Positions 35,470 to 44,312 of a DNA stretch of 64,000 nucleotides are shown one piece after another (the first letter of the stretch is position 1; every line of letters starts with the position of its first letter). A program made the translations under genes and the position numbers. Source of the DNA: CAMDKS01 sp964402975 (GTDB taxonomy: Bacteria > Bdellovibrionota_B > Oligoflexia > Oligoflexales > RGVZ01); the NCBI GenBank assembly GCA_964402975.1, contig CAYOEM010000003.1:147533-211532 (forward strand). The letters run 5' to 3'. The notes beneath the pieces were generated by a model. It was not told where the DNA came from. It made no database searches and saw only the letters and a list, made by a program, of their open reading frames with translations.

Positions 35470-36423
35470 TTACTTTGGCTCGAAAGGTTTCCCGTCCGGC
35501 ATCGAAACCCATTGCTCGGGACGTAGTTCGATAAGTTTCGCATCGTTTATGCGTCGGCCCATCGTGTACTTCTCGGCGTTAATTTCGCGTTTCCGGCACT
35601 TTTCAATTTTATACATACGTGAGTAGAATGTGACTATTTTGCCGTCAACACCCTTGCAAGCTTCGTCGATTGGAATGATGTCGACGCCGGCGCTACCGTC
35701 AAGAAGTTTGCTGAATTCCTTATCAACAATCGAGGTGATGTCGCGCCCCTGTCTAATGCCGTAAAATTCTCGTGCTGTAAGGGCGAGAATTTCGGTGCTT
35801 TTTATTCCTTGAGCCTTGCGATGACTGAGCAGTGTTTCGTAGTCCGGGACCAATTTACGAACGCAGTTTTCGACGAAATAAATGTCGGTGTATGAGAATG
35901 TAACGTATTTTTTACTGAAAAAAGTGCAGGGACGGTCTTTCGTGCTGACGTGCTCCCAGGTATCCCCGACCGGTAGGGCGGCTACGTCAGTGGCTTCAAC
36001 TTCAATAGTTTTAATGCCCTCGCGGGCGAATTTGAAAATCTCCTCCTGATTTACGATGAGGTGGCGTGTGCAGTTTCTGATTTTGTAAAGCTCTCCGTAG
36101 ACGGAGACGAGATTATTTTTATATTTAGCACAGACGGCTTGAATTTCCCGGGATGTAAATTGTTTTGGGGGAGGGGGATCCGGCTCTTTTGGAACCTTTA
36201 TGATATTGTCATCATCGTCGGCAGCCCCAGCCTTCGCTCCAGACGCCATCGGTTGATCGGGTGAGGGCTCGATGACCCCGCTCGAATCAACCGGCATAAT
36301 CTCATCCTGTGCCATGATTTCAGCAGCTGGGCACAACCCGGACAAAAAAAGAGCAGTCATCGCTAGGCGGCTTAAAACCGCTGCCACTGTTAACCCGGGA
36401 TAATTTAATCGCTCAATTTTCAC
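35470..36423 (-). CDS. Exported protein with three Cys-bracketed repeats
   Basis: 317 residues, not recognised. Signal peptide followed by an acidic Asp-rich linker (about 65-90). Three repeats follow. Each has a Cys, about 20 residues, then a second Cys: C98-C118, C166-C187 and C256-C276. Inside each pair is a pattern like V-x-x-Y-x-x-(L/I/M)-Y-x-I-x-x-C-x-R (for example LVSVYGELYKIRNCTR), followed by a segment such as GIKTIEVEATDVAALPVGD. The paired cysteines suggest one disulfide per repeat in the periplasm. It lies upstream of motAB on the same strand, separated by an inverted repeat. Confidence 0.8.
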   Translation of the reverse strand: MKIERLNYPGLTVAAVLSRLAMTALFLSGLCPAAEIMAQDEIMPVDSSGVIEPSPDQPMASGAKAGAADDDDNIIKVPKEPDPPPPKQFTSREIQAVCAKYKNNLVSVYGELYKIRNCTRHLIVNQEEIFKFAREGIKTIEVEATDVAALPVGDTWEHVSTKDRPCTFFSKKYVTFSYTDIYFVENCVRKLVPDYETLLSHRKAQGIKSTEILALTAREFYGIRQGRDITSIVDKEFSKLLDGSAGVDIIPIDEACKGVDGKIVTFYSRMYKIEKCRKREINAEKYTMGRRINDAKLIELRPEQWVSMPDGKPFEPK

Positions 36424-36602
36424 ATCAGACCTCTAGGAGCACGTTCCAAGGAGATCGGTCGGCAAAATCGCCACGAACTTTTGTGTTTTTTTTAAATTGA
36501 GGAAAGGTGCGCCATAACAGCCGAAAATGATTGAATATTGGGATGGCGTTTTTTTAATTACCAGACGGCCGATCAGGCTCTTTATAGCCTATGAACGTCA
36601 AA

Positions 36603-36636
36603 CACCCCCGATTTACCCAAGGGGCGGTCGGGGGTG
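36603..36636. terminator. Probable terminator hairpin
   Basis: CACCCCCGA (36603-36611) pairs perfectly with TCGGGGGTG (36628-36636). It sits 37 bases beyond the stop of the Lys/His-rich gene. The T tract on the minus side is short. Confidence 0.6.
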
Positions 36637-36672
36637 CTTGTTCGAGTTTAAATCTAATCCAATTGGGACAGG

Positions 36673-37149
36673 TTATTTAGCTGCCAAATGTTTGGAGGTT
36701 TTTTTGCTCTTCTTATGTTTGGCCAAGTGTTTTGAATGCTTCGCCAGCTTGTGATGCTTATGGCTGAGTTTACTTAAATTCGCTTTTTTGTGTTTTGATC
36801 TAGAGGCGATTTTTGAATGCTTCTTATGTTTTGCTTTTGCGAGTTTCTTACCAGATTTTTTACCCTTGCTAGCGATGTGTTTCTTGGATTTTTTGTGAGC
36901 CTCAAGGTTTTTTGTATGAGATGGCATTGTCTTTTGAGCGAAAACCGGTAGCTGAGACGTTGAATCGACGTGGCTGGCACTATGAGACCTATGAGGTCTA
37001 ACCGGTACCGTGGCGGTTTCTGCAGCGCGGTAGACTCCGAATCCAAGGGCAGCTAATACTGACAACACGGAGGCTCCTATGATGGATTTTTTGAGCCAGG
37101 TGGATTTCTTTACGCTAATTTTACTTTTTGAGAAGGTGGTGTTGGACAT
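36673..37149 (-). CDS. Lys/His-rich membrane-anchored protein
   Basis: 158 residues, not recognised. A basic N-terminus with a single hydrophobic segment (about 24-44, IIGASVLSVLAALGFGVYRAA) acts as a signal or anchor. It is followed by a short linker and a tail from about residue 80 made almost only of Lys, His, Ser, Ala and Leu, with repeats such as KHKK, AKHSKH and LAKHKKSKK. GGAG precedes the ATG. Such a tail could bind metals, DNA, lipopolysaccharide or peptidoglycan. A near-perfect sigma-54-type promoter and an upstream element control it. Confidence 0.75.
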   Translation of the reverse strand: MSNTTFSKSKISVKKSTWLKKSIIGASVLSVLAALGFGVYRAAETATVPVRPHRSHSASHVDSTSQLPVFAQKTMPSHTKNLEAHKKSKKHIASKGKKSGKKLAKAKHKKHSKIASRSKHKKANLSKLSHKHHKLAKHSKHLAKHKKSKKTSKHLAAK

Positions 37150-37229
37150 GTCTCACTCCATTTCCGCTTTAGTTCAGCAACGACAGCAATAGTTCCGCAG
37201 TAGGGCACCTAACGCCCTGGTGCCCGGGG

Positions 37230-37246
37230 TGCAAGGCCGGTGCCAA
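37230..37246 (-). promoter_or_regulatory. Near-perfect sigma-54 (-24/-12) promoter
   Basis: On the minus strand TTGGCACCGGCCTTGCA matches TTGGCAC-N5-TTGCA exactly, with GG and GC 12 bases apart. The predicted start near 37219 is 70 bases before the ATG of the Lys/His-rich gene. Confidence 0.78.
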
Positions 37247-37298
37247 TAAATACGCTCTATGGTTTAGGGGGCTTAGAGGAGAGAAGCGAGGGCTGGGC

Positions 37299-37321
37299 TG
37301 TCAATTTTTTTGACAGTGTCA
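37299..37321 (-). promoter_or_regulatory. Candidate sigma-54 activator-binding site
   Basis: TGTCA-ATTTTTT-TGACA-G-TGTCA, three half-sites with 5-7-5-1-5 spacing, about 80-100 bases upstream of the start predicted from the promoter at 37230. This is the fullest copy of the element shared by five loci. Confidence 0.6.
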
Positions 37322-37393
37322 TCCAATTCTTTTTAAAGCAATGCTCGTGTTTCTGAAGATTGAGGGTAACTTAGCCGTAGCCGCGTTCGACGG

Positions 37394-37432
37394 CGTAAAA
37401 GCAAAGGGCTCACCGTTTATTACGGTGAGCCC
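37394..37432 (-). terminator. Terminator of the Gly/Pro-rich lipoprotein gene
   Basis: GGGCTCACCG and CGGTGAGCCC pair perfectly around a seven-base loop (37406-37432), followed on the minus strand by TTTGCTTTT. It lies 30 bases beyond the stop at 37462. Between it and 37299 nothing else stands out. Confidence 0.8.
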
Positions 37433-37461
37433 GGATTGAATTGCTAAAATATCGTGAGCTA

Positions 37462-38253
37462 TTAGTCAATTGGCTCGATGCTGAACATGCTATTGCCTTG
37501 GAAAGATTTTCCGTCCCAAATATTTTGCTGTGGTACTACCTGACCGCCCTGGTTTGAGGAAGGAGGTCGGCCTCCGATGTCGATACCAATATCGATGCTG
37601 CTACTACCGGGACCACTGCCGCCAATGTTGCTGGGTGGCGAGGTGCCTTGGTTTGGTTTTGAACCACTTCCAATATCAACTCCGATGTCAATACTACTAT
37701 TGTTATTGCTCGGCCCGGTTCCGCCGCCATTACCGCCGCTAGGACCAGATTGTGGACCAGATTGAGGCGTTGGCTGAGGTATGGGCTGAGGCATTGGCGT
37801 CATTTGCGGATCTGGATTTGGGGTAGGTGTGGGGTTTGTTGTGGCCTGCATTTTAATTTCGCCGCTTGTGATCATGCCTTTTGAAACTTTTAAATTTGTA
37901 GTCCCGTTGTAGGTCACGGATCCAATCACTGCTCTCACAGTGATGTCGACAGATCCAGGAGCCAAGTCAGTGACTGTGGTAACGCCTTGTCCGGACACTA
38001 AAGACAATGTACGCACGACTGGTTCTTCAAAACCAGAGATAGTCACTGCAGCTGAGTTAGCCGAGGATGGAAAACCCGAGATGACTAATTTCAGACTTCC
38101 AGTTGTGAATACATTGGTAAAGTCATCGCTACCGTCTTTGTTGTCCTGCAAAACGTCTTTTTTGCTGGGCGGCTGAACCTCAATGTTTCGATTTGAGCGT
38201 TCACAAGCGGCAAAGAGTCCCATCGCAATCAGTAGTGCCGACAACCGAACCAT
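37462..38253 (-). CDS. Gly/Pro/Ser-rich lipoprotein
   Basis: 263 residues from ATG 38253, six bases after GGAGG; a GTG one codon earlier is an alternative. Signal peptide with lipobox GLFAAC (Cys about 17). Residues 50-130 look like a compact Ig-like beta domain (LKLVISGFPSSANSAAVTISG). The rest is low complexity, with a Pro/Thr-rich hinge (PTPTPNPDP), then Gly/Ser/Asn stretches with two copies of the motif SSIDIG(V/I)DIG (the second just before PPSSNQGG). Function unknown; a surface-exposed lipoprotein is inferred. A sigma-54-type promoter and upstream element precede it. Confidence 0.77.
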   Translation of the reverse strand: MVRLSALLIAMGLFAACERSNRNIEVQPPSKKDVLQDNKDGSDDFTNVFTTGSLKLVISGFPSSANSAAVTISGFEEPVVRTLSLVSGQGVTTVTDLAPGSVDITVRAVIGSVTYNGTTNLKVSKGMITSGEIKMQATTNPTPTPNPDPQMTPMPQPIPQPTPQSGPQSGPSGGNGGGTGPSNNNSSIDIGVDIGSGSKPNQGTSPPSNIGGSGPGSSSIDIGIDIGGRPPSSNQGGQVVPQQNIWDGKSFQGNSMFSIEPID

Positions 38254-38304
38254 CACAGCCCTCCTAGAAGCTTTCGAGTTTTCCGTTAATAGCCTTCCTA
38301 GTAT

Positions 38305-38321
38305 AGCAAGTTACGCACCAA
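38305..38321 (-). promoter_or_regulatory. Candidate sigma-54 (-24/-12) promoter
   Basis: On the minus strand TTGGTGCGTAACTTGCT has TTGG, CG and a perfect TTGCT, with GG and GC 12 bases apart and two mismatches in the -24 box. The predicted start near 38294 gives a 40-base leader to ATG 38253. Confidence 0.52.
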
Positions 38322-38363
38322 ATATGTTTGTCATTGAATTCAGGGGGTTATGCTGATTGGAGA

Positions 38364-38385
38364 TGTTAATTACTTTGACAGTGTC
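38364..38385 (-). promoter_or_regulatory. Candidate sigma-54 activator-binding site
   Basis: TGTTA-N7-TGACA-G-TGTC, same geometry as 37299-37321, centred about 85 bases upstream of the start predicted from the promoter at 38305. It also lies 170 bases before metH on the other strand, but no -10 box follows its TTGACA. Confidence 0.5.
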
Positions 38386-38386
38386 G

Positions 38387-38558
38387 TCATTGTTTTCGGG
38401 CTTTAAGCCAACCCCCCGTTTTGATATGGTGACGCGTTCAAGAAGCTTGTTATTTCAAAGGCATAGCAAATAGCACCCTTCCCGGGCTCCTGAGTCAGCG
38501 ATTATCAGGACCGTTTTGGTCCTTGTGCCTAGATGGAACGTTTAGATTGAATGATGCA
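38387..38558 (+). other. metH leader region
   Basis: This interval between the divergent lipoprotein gene and metH holds one clear hairpin: AGGACC (38507-38512) pairs with GGTCCT (38518-38523) about 35 bases before the metH ATG. It does not match a cobalamin, SAM or SAH riboswitch that I can recognise. No promoter was identified. Confidence 0.4.
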
Positions 38559-41500
38559 ATGACAACATCACCCCAAGACAAAACAAGTAGCAACCTCGAA
38601 GACCTGCTTCGGACACGTCTTCTGATGCTTGATGGTGGCATGGGTACTATGATCCAACGCTACCAACTGTCTGAGAGTGATTTCCGCGGTGAACGCTTCA
38701 AACAGCATCCGTTGGACCTCAAAGGTAACAACGATTTACTTGTTTTGACGAAGCCGGACATCATTAAAGCCATTCACTTGGAGTATTTGCGCGCTGGATC
38801 CGATATCATTGAAACAAACACTTTCAATGCGACATCGATAGCCCAGACCGACTACAAGCTGCAAACGATTGCTAAGGAGATCAATTTGCATGCCGCAAGG
38901 ATTGCAAAAGAAGCTTGCCTGCAAGTTGAGGCGGAATCTCCCGGGAGACGTTGCTTCGTGGCGGGTGCCATCGGACCTACGAATAAGACGGCCTCCCTTT
39001 CCCCCGACGTCAATAATCCAGGCTTTCGAGCGGTTAGCTTTGACGAATTAGTCTCTGCATATCTGGAGCAAATCGAAGGTCTGGTGGACGGCGGCGTTGA
39101 TCTACTTTTGGCCGAAACCGTCTTTGACACCTTAAATCTAAAGGCCGCTATATTTGCCTTGGAAAAGTTCTTTAACCTTCGAAAGAAGCGCTGGCCGGTT
39201 ATGCTTTCTGTGACGATCACCGACGCATCTGGACGAACGCTTTCGGGTCAGACGGTCGAGGCATTCTGGTATTCCATCCGTCACGCAAAACCATTTAGCG
39301 TGGGAATAAATTGTGCGCTCGGTGCGGAAGACATGCGCCCATATCTTGAAGAGTTGTCCGCGCTCGCAGATTGCTACGTGAGTTGTTATCCGAATGCGGG
39401 TTTGCCTAATCCCTTAAGCCCCACTGGGTATGACGAAAAGCCAGCCGATATGGCTGCCGTTATGCGGGATTACGCTCAGGCCGGTTTTTTTAACATTGCT
39501 GGCGGCTGTTGCGGAACGACGCCCGATCACATTAGAGATATTGCCGAAGCATTGAAGGGCGTCAAACCTCGCGTGCCTGCCAAGGCGATTTCTGCCACGA
39601 GAGTGAGTGGTCTTGAGGGATTCAAGATGACCGAACCGAGGTCACCTTTTGTGGTTATTGGTGAGCGAACCAATGTGACTGGTTCGCCGAAGTTTGCGGG
39701 ATTGATAAAAGATGGAAATTTCGAGGCGGCCATCGCTGTCGCAAGACAACAAGTTGAGAACGGTGCAAATATCATTGATGTCAACTTCGACGAGGGGATG
39801 ATCGATAGCGAAGCCAGTATGGTTCGTTTTTTGAACCTCATCGCGAGTGAGCCGGATATCGCGCGGGTCCCGGTCATGATTGACAGCTCAAAATGGTCAG
39901 TGATCGAAGCGGGCTTAAAGTGTGTTCAAGGCAAGCCAATTGTGAACTCAATTTCCCTGAAAGAAGGTGAATCGTCATTCGTGACGCAGGCTCGTCTGTG
40001 CCAGCAATATGGAGCCGCCGTTGTTGTCATGGCTTTTGACGAGCAGGGACAGGCAGCAACCAAGGCCGATAAAGTCAGAATATGCCGGCGCGCATACGAT
40101 ATTCTAACGAACCAAGTTGGTATGCTGCCCGAAGACATCATATTTGACCCGAACGTTCTGACTGTCGGAACTGGTATAGATGAACACAACAATTATGCAG
40201 TTGATTTCATTGAATCTGTTCGAGAAATCAAACAAGTCTGTCCCGGTGTGCGGACCTCAGGCGGTATTTCAAACGTCAGTTTTTCGTTTAGGGGTAATAA
40301 TCGAGTTCGTGAGGCAATGCACGCAGCATTCTTATACCATGCTATCAACGCTGGTCTTGATATGGGTATTGTCAATGCTGGAATGCTAGAAGTTTATGAA
40401 GAGATTGATCCAGAGCTTTTGCTTTACGTCGAAGACGTACTTTTGAACCGCAGGCCTGATGCCACAGACCGTTTGATAAGTTTTGGCGAGAGATTTAAGG
40501 GCGAGGGAAAAACGCAAAAGCGTGACACAAATGAGTGGCGTCTCGGTGATTTCAGGTCCCGAATCGTTCACTCGCTCGTCAATGGCGTCACTGAGTTTAT
40601 TGATGCGGATACCGAAGAGGCTTTGCATGCTCTAAAAAGACCTCTCGACGTGATCGAAGGGCCTTTGATGGATGGCATGAAAGTAGTCGGCGAGCTTTTC
40701 GGTGCAGGGAAGATGTTCCTGCCGCAGGTGGTCAAATCCGCGCGCGTGATGAAAAAAGCCGTTGCGTGGCTTGAGCCGCATATGGAGCAAGAAAAACTTG
40801 CTGCAAAATCTGCCGTGGCCTCAAATCAGGGTAAATTTCTCATTGCGACAGTTAAAGGTGATGTCCACGATATCGGTAAAAACATCGTGGGAGTCGTGCT
40901 GGCCTGTAACAACTATGAAGTACATGACATGGGTGTGATGGTTCGCTGTGAGGACATACTCGAAAAGGCTAAGGATATCAGAGCCGATATGATTGGACTT
41001 TCGGGTCTTATCACGCCGTCACTGGATGAGATGATTCATGTAGCCAAAGAGATGGAGCGACTTAATTTTAAAGTGCCATTGCTGATCGGCGGTGCTACGA
41101 CCAGCCGCGCTCACACGGCCATCAAGATTGCGCCTTGCTACAGTGGTCCCGTGGTTCATGTCGGTGATGCGTCATTGGTCGTTAATGTCTGTTCGGCTTT
41201 GACAAGTCCGACTCAAAAAGTTGACTTCATAAAGTCACATCAGACTAGCCAAGAGGAGATGCGTCAGCGTTGGCTTGAATCCCATTCCAAGGCAAGCTTC
41301 GTATCTTACGAGGCGGCAGCTCGCGGTAAATTTGTATCTGACTGGAAAGATGCCCGCGTTGATGAGCCTGCAAAGAAAGGCGTTGTTGTTTTCGATGATC
41401 TTAGTGTTGATGATATTTTACCATTCATAGACTGGTCCCCATTTTTTTGGACGTGGGGCATCCAAGGCGTTTATCCGAAGATTTTTGAGAGTAAGAAGTA

Positions 41501-42278
41501 CGGGGAAGAGGCGAAAAAATTGTTCGCCGATGCACAGGATATGCTTACAAAAATTTCAAAAAATCGCGCGTTTAAGCCCAGGGCGGTCGTCGGCATTTGG
41601 CCGGCGAACTCCGACGGGGACGATGTGATTCTCTATAAAGACGAGTCGCGAAAAAAGCCCCTATCGAAGTTATGTTTTCTGAGGCAGCAGAGGGAGAAGT
41701 CTGAGTCCGGAGCCTACATGTGTCTGGCCGACTATGTTGCGCCCAGAGATTCCGGAAGGGCAGACTACGTTGGGGCATTTGTCGTCACTGCTGGATCTGG
41801 GGTGGACGAGCTGGCCAAGCAGTATGAGCATGAGCACGACGATTATTCGGCGATCCTTGTGAAGGCGCTTGGAGATCGCATTGCCGAGGCGTTGGCTGAG
41901 AAGATGCACAAAGTGGTACGCGAGAACTGGGGTTATGAGGATCCATCAAAGCCGGCGAACATGGATGATCTTATTCGGGAAAACTACCGAGGTATCCGGC
42001 CTGCGCCAGGGTATCCGGCCTGTCCCGATCATACGGAAAAGGCTAAAATCTGGGAGCTGCTCGAGGCTGAGAAGCATACCGGTGTCAGTCTTACAGAGAG
42101 TTACGCTATGAGTCCTGGGAGTTCGGTCAGCGGATTATATTTTGCACACCCTGAGGCCAAATATTTCAGGGTTGGGGATATAAAAAGAGATCAGCTGGAG
42201 GTTTACGCGGCTAGAAAGGGGCTCCCGATCGAAACTGTCGCGAAATGGCTTGCTCCTCATCTTTCAGACTCGTTATGA
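38559..42278 (+). CDS. metH: Cobalamin-dependent methionine synthase
   Basis: MetH transfers the methyl of 5-methyl-THF to homocysteine through methylcobalamin. 1239 residues from ATG 38559. All four modules are present. The homocysteine domain (about 10-345) has GINCALG and the zinc Cys pair GGCCGTTPDHI. The pterin domain (about 360-640) has VIGERTNVTGS and MIDSSKWSVIEAGLKC. The cap and B12 domain (about 660-890) has the lower-ligand motif GDVHDIGKNIVG. The reactivation domain (about 910-1235) includes RPAPGYPACPDHTEK, which binds AdoMet. No good ribosome-binding site is seen. It stands alone; the next gene starts 35 bases later. Confidence 0.97.
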   Translation: MTTSPQDKTSSNLEDLLRTRLLMLDGGMGTMIQRYQLSESDFRGERFKQHPLDLKGNNDLLVLTKPDIIKAIHLEYLRAGSDIIETNTFNATSIAQTDYKLQTIAKEINLHAARIAKEACLQVEAESPGRRCFVAGAIGPTNKTASLSPDVNNPGFRAVSFDELVSAYLEQIEGLVDGGVDLLLAETVFDTLNLKAAIFALEKFFNLRKKRWPVMLSVTITDASGRTLSGQTVEAFWYSIRHAKPFSVGINCALGAEDMRPYLEELSALADCYVSCYPNAGLPNPLSPTGYDEKPADMAAVMRDYAQAGFFNIAGGCCGTTPDHIRDIAEALKGVKPRVPAKAISATRVSGLEGFKMTEPRSPFVVIGERTNVTGSPKFAGLIKDGNFEAAIAVARQQVENGANIIDVNFDEGMIDSEASMVRFLNLIASEPDIARVPVMIDSSKWSVIEAGLKCVQGKPIVNSISLKEGESSFVTQARLCQQYGAAVVVMAFDEQGQAATKADKVRICRRAYDILTNQVGMLPEDIIFDPNVLTVGTGIDEHNNYAVDFIESVREIKQVCPGVRTSGGISNVSFSFRGNNRVREAMHAAFLYHAINAGLDMGIVNAGMLEVYEEIDPELLLYVEDVLLNRRPDATDRLISFGERFKGEGKTQKRDTNEWRLGDFRSRIVHSLVNGVTEFIDADTEEALHALKRPLDVIEGPLMDGMKVVGELFGAGKMFLPQVVKSARVMKKAVAWLEPHMEQEKLAAKSAVASNQGKFLIATVKGDVHDIGKNIVGVVLACNNYEVHDMGVMVRCEDILEKAKDIRADMIGLSGLITPSLDEMIHVAKEMERLNFKVPLLIGGATTSRAHTAIKIAPCYSGPVVHVGDASLVVNVCSALTSPTQKVDFIKSHQTSQEEMRQRWLESHSKASFVSYEAAARGKFVSDWKDARVDEPAKKGVVVFDDLSVDDILPFIDWSPFFWTWGIQGVYPKIFESKKYGEEAKKLFADAQDMLTKISKNRAFKPRAVVGIWPANSDGDDVILYKDESRKKPLSKLCFLRQQREKSESGAYMCLADYVAPRDSGRADYVGAFVVTAGSGVDELAKQYEHEHDDYSAILVKALGDRIAEALAEKMHKVVRENWGYEDPSKPANMDDLIRENYRGIRPAPGYPACPDHTEKAKIWELLEAEKHTGVSLTESYAMSPGSSVSGLYFAHPEAKYFRVGDIKRDQLEVYAARKGLPIETVAKWLAPHLSDSL

Positions 42279-42313
42279 TAGGAGACGTAAATTTAACCAT
42301 GGGAGTGTCTTCA

Positions 42314-42691
42314 ATGAGATTTGCAGTTGTTGCTTTATTTGTTTACGCCGGTGTCTCAGCATCTTTGGCAAACTCAGCTGAAGATCGTTCTATTTGGTTG
42401 CAAGCCGGACAGTGCGTGGTTGTTGGTGGCCAGCAAGTTTGTGCTCAAAAAGCACCGGAAGGCACGCCTGCTGGATGTCCTTCAACGCCAACGTTGCCTA
42501 ATAAGCTCACTCACATGTGCAAAAATGGTATTAAACACGAGTCTGACCCGAATCTAAAAGGCTGGGCTCACGTCATTATTACCAGATCACCAGATGGCAA
42601 AAAGTTATCTGAAGAGGTCGAGAAAACCTATGGTCCCCTCGGCAAGAAGGAATGCATGACTGATGTGGAGAACGCTAAACTCGGAAACTGA
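42314..42691 (+). CDS. Small secreted Cys-containing protein
   Basis: 126 residues from ATG 42314, behind GGGAG; ATG 42299 and the frame running back into metH are rejected because only 42314 puts a signal peptide first (RFAVVALFVYAGVSASLANSA). The mature protein has five Cys (in GQCVVVGGQQVC, PAGCPS, HMCKNG and KECMTD), suggesting disulfides in the periplasm. Family not recognised. It may be read from the metH transcript; a strong terminator follows. Confidence 0.75.
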   Translation: MRFAVVALFVYAGVSASLANSAEDRSIWLQAGQCVVVGGQQVCAQKAPEGTPAGCPSTPTLPNKLTHMCKNGIKHESDPNLKGWAHVIITRSPDGKKLSEEVEKTYGPLGKKECMTDVENAKLGN

Positions 42692-42718
42692 GACTTAGCG
42701 ACCATGAGACGACGCCCC

Positions 42719-42763
42719 CCCCCCGTGGAGCCCTTTAGCGTAGGGCTCCACGGGGGGCTTTGT
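42719..42763 (+). terminator. Strong rho-independent terminator
   Basis: CCCCCCGTGGAGCCCT (42719-42734) and AGGGCTCCACGGGGGG (42742-42757) form a 16-pair stem with a seven-base loop, followed by CTTTGTT. It ends the transcript of the small secreted protein gene. Confidence 0.9.
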
Positions 42764-42785
42764 TGTATAGACCTTTGACACTGTC
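42764..42785 (+). promoter_or_regulatory. Candidate sigma-54 activator-binding site
   Basis: TGTAT-N7-TGACA-C-TGTC, same spacing as the elements at 37299 and 38364, about 115-120 bases upstream of the start predicted from the promoter at 42871. Confidence 0.5.
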
Positions 42786-42870
42786 CAGATTGTGCCGTGG
42801 CCCGACATTGACGTGGGGTCACAAGCGCCCGAAATTATTACAATAATTATTAAAAAAAGGGCCGTTAGGC

Positions 42871-42887
42871 TTGGCCTGATTGTTGCT
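42871..42887 (+). promoter_or_regulatory. Candidate sigma-54 (-24/-12) promoter
   Basis: TTGGCCTGATTGTTGCT has TTGGC and a perfect TTGCT with GG and GC 12 bases apart; two mismatches to TGGCACG. The predicted start near 42898 gives a 41-base leader to ATG 42939. Confidence 0.55.
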
Positions 42888-42938
42888 CAGATCAGGGGTG
42901 GATTGCGTGAATTTGGACGATTGAAACCGAGGTTTTTG

Positions 42939-44312
42939 ATGGCTGCGGTTCTAAAATTTCTGGTTGGGACACGTCAGGTTCGGTTGGCGGCGGCCGCTTT
43001 TTGCGTTTTTTTGACGACAGCCTGTGGCACCGGTCAGATTCAGACCAATAAGCCTATCGGTCAGGGTGGAGAGTCGCGCATTCGGGCAAATATTGTCGAT
43101 CTTGGCAATGGGTTGGTTCAAGTTACGGCTCAACCTACAAGACAAATTACCGGCGGTTCATTTGTCTATTGTTTGTCTGGTTTGGATGCCTGCCGCAGTA
43201 ATCCGCAAGGGCAGCAAAAGCTGCAACTCGCTGACGGATCTTTTGCACAGACTGGTGTTGGCACGGTAGCAGCTCACAAAATCCCTCAGACCATCAGCAA
43301 AGATCAAGTACAAGTTATCTCGCTTTCAGCGACTGACTTCATTTCAAAAAATCCCATTTGGCTTGCGGTGAAACTTGACGGCTCGGTCGTCGAAGAAGAG
43401 CGTACGAGCGATCAAGCCGCCATTAGCTCTGAGCCGCTAAATCCCGCAATCGATAGGTTTGAATACGATCGCACTTCGATTGAACGTGCGGTGATGAAAG
43501 TAACTGGGGTTGATTTCGACTATAAATTTGGTCAGGCAAACCTCCACGCAACGGCCCCCAAGATAAGAGCCAAGATCACAAACACAAGTCTGACCGCCCT
43601 TAAATCAAAGCTAGGCGTGGTCTTGGGTGGATACGCCCTAACGGACTCCTCCAAGTATATTGTAAGCCTCACCGCCGTTACACTAGATGATCAGGGCGTA
43701 TTAACCTTGGCGGGTGAGAATCTGCAACCAGCGACGGTCTACAAAATGCGATTACACTTTTTTGATCGCAGTGATCGAACTCAAACTACAGGCCGTTACA
43801 TAGGATCGACGAGCCGAACGTATAACTTTGTCACAGATGGGGTTGGAGATGCTTTAACTCGGCTGCGCGCAAGGATCGTCATGCGCGGCCTTGCTGAAGA
43901 AAGTGACTGGGATTTGAATCGCTACGACAGAAGTAAAAACTACACCCACGGAGCTGGCGGCTGGTGCCACATATTCTACAACTGGGTGATCACCCCTTAC
44001 TTGAAGACCAGATCTGGGTCTGAAAATACGCATTATAGCCAGTCATATTGGTCGGGGCTGGGGGCCGTCATGAACGGTTCGACATTGGTCGAGAAGAGTA
44101 AGACGGAGGCTATCATGGGGGATTACTTCCGCGTTGGTAGCCATGCGGCCATGATTCTTGCTTACGATAAGGCCAAGCAACAATTTGCGACACTTGAAGG
44201 AAATTTCAATAACAGCGTTGAGTTTTACCAAAGATCATCCGGCAGTATAAGTTGGGTCGGACACATAAATTCTCAAATGCTCAAAGACTCTGCGGTGCAA
44301 GAGTTACCCTAG
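42939..44312 (+). CDS. Lipoprotein with C-terminal CHAP/NlpC-like cysteine-peptidase-type region
   Basis: 457 residues from ATG 42939 (after GAGG). A longer frame to 42792 is rejected because the promoter and signal peptide fit 42939. Signal peptide ends in lipobox FLTTAC (Cys about 29). The middle (about 50-290) is beta-rich. The C-terminal 110 residues carry GGWCHIFYNWVI, then GSHAAMILAY and LEGNFNN, an ordered Cys-His-Asn that resembles the catalytic triad of CHAP/NlpC-P60 amidases. Peptidoglycan or peptide cleavage is thus plausible but is a pattern-level inference. Controlled by a sigma-54-type promoter. Confidence 0.77.
   Translation: MAAVLKFLVGTRQVRLAAAAFCVFLTTACGTGQIQTNKPIGQGGESRIRANIVDLGNGLVQVTAQPTRQITGGSFVYCLSGLDACRSNPQGQQKLQLADGSFAQTGVGTVAAHKIPQTISKDQVQVISLSATDFISKNPIWLAVKLDGSVVEEERTSDQAAISSEPLNPAIDRFEYDRTSIERAVMKVTGVDFDYKFGQANLHATAPKIRAKITNTSLTALKSKLGVVLGGYALTDSSKYIVSLTAVTLDDQGVLTLAGENLQPATVYKMRLHFFDRSDRTQTTGRYIGSTSRTYNFVTDGVGDALTRLRARIVMRGLAEESDWDLNRYDRSKNYTHGAGGWCHIFYNWVITPYLKTRSGSENTHYSQSYWSGLGAVMNGSTLVEKSKTEAIMGDYFRVGSHAAMILAYDKAKQQFATLEGNFNNSVEFYQRSSGSISWVGHINSQMLKDSAVQELP

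Noticed and set aside
38374..38403. TTGACA as a sigma-70 promoter for metH
   Set aside because: No -10 box follows at the right distance; the hexamer fits better as part of the recurring upstream element.
38387..38558. Cobalamin or SAM/SAH riboswitch before metH
   Set aside because: Only one short hairpin is present and none of the conserved riboswitch boxes is recognisable.
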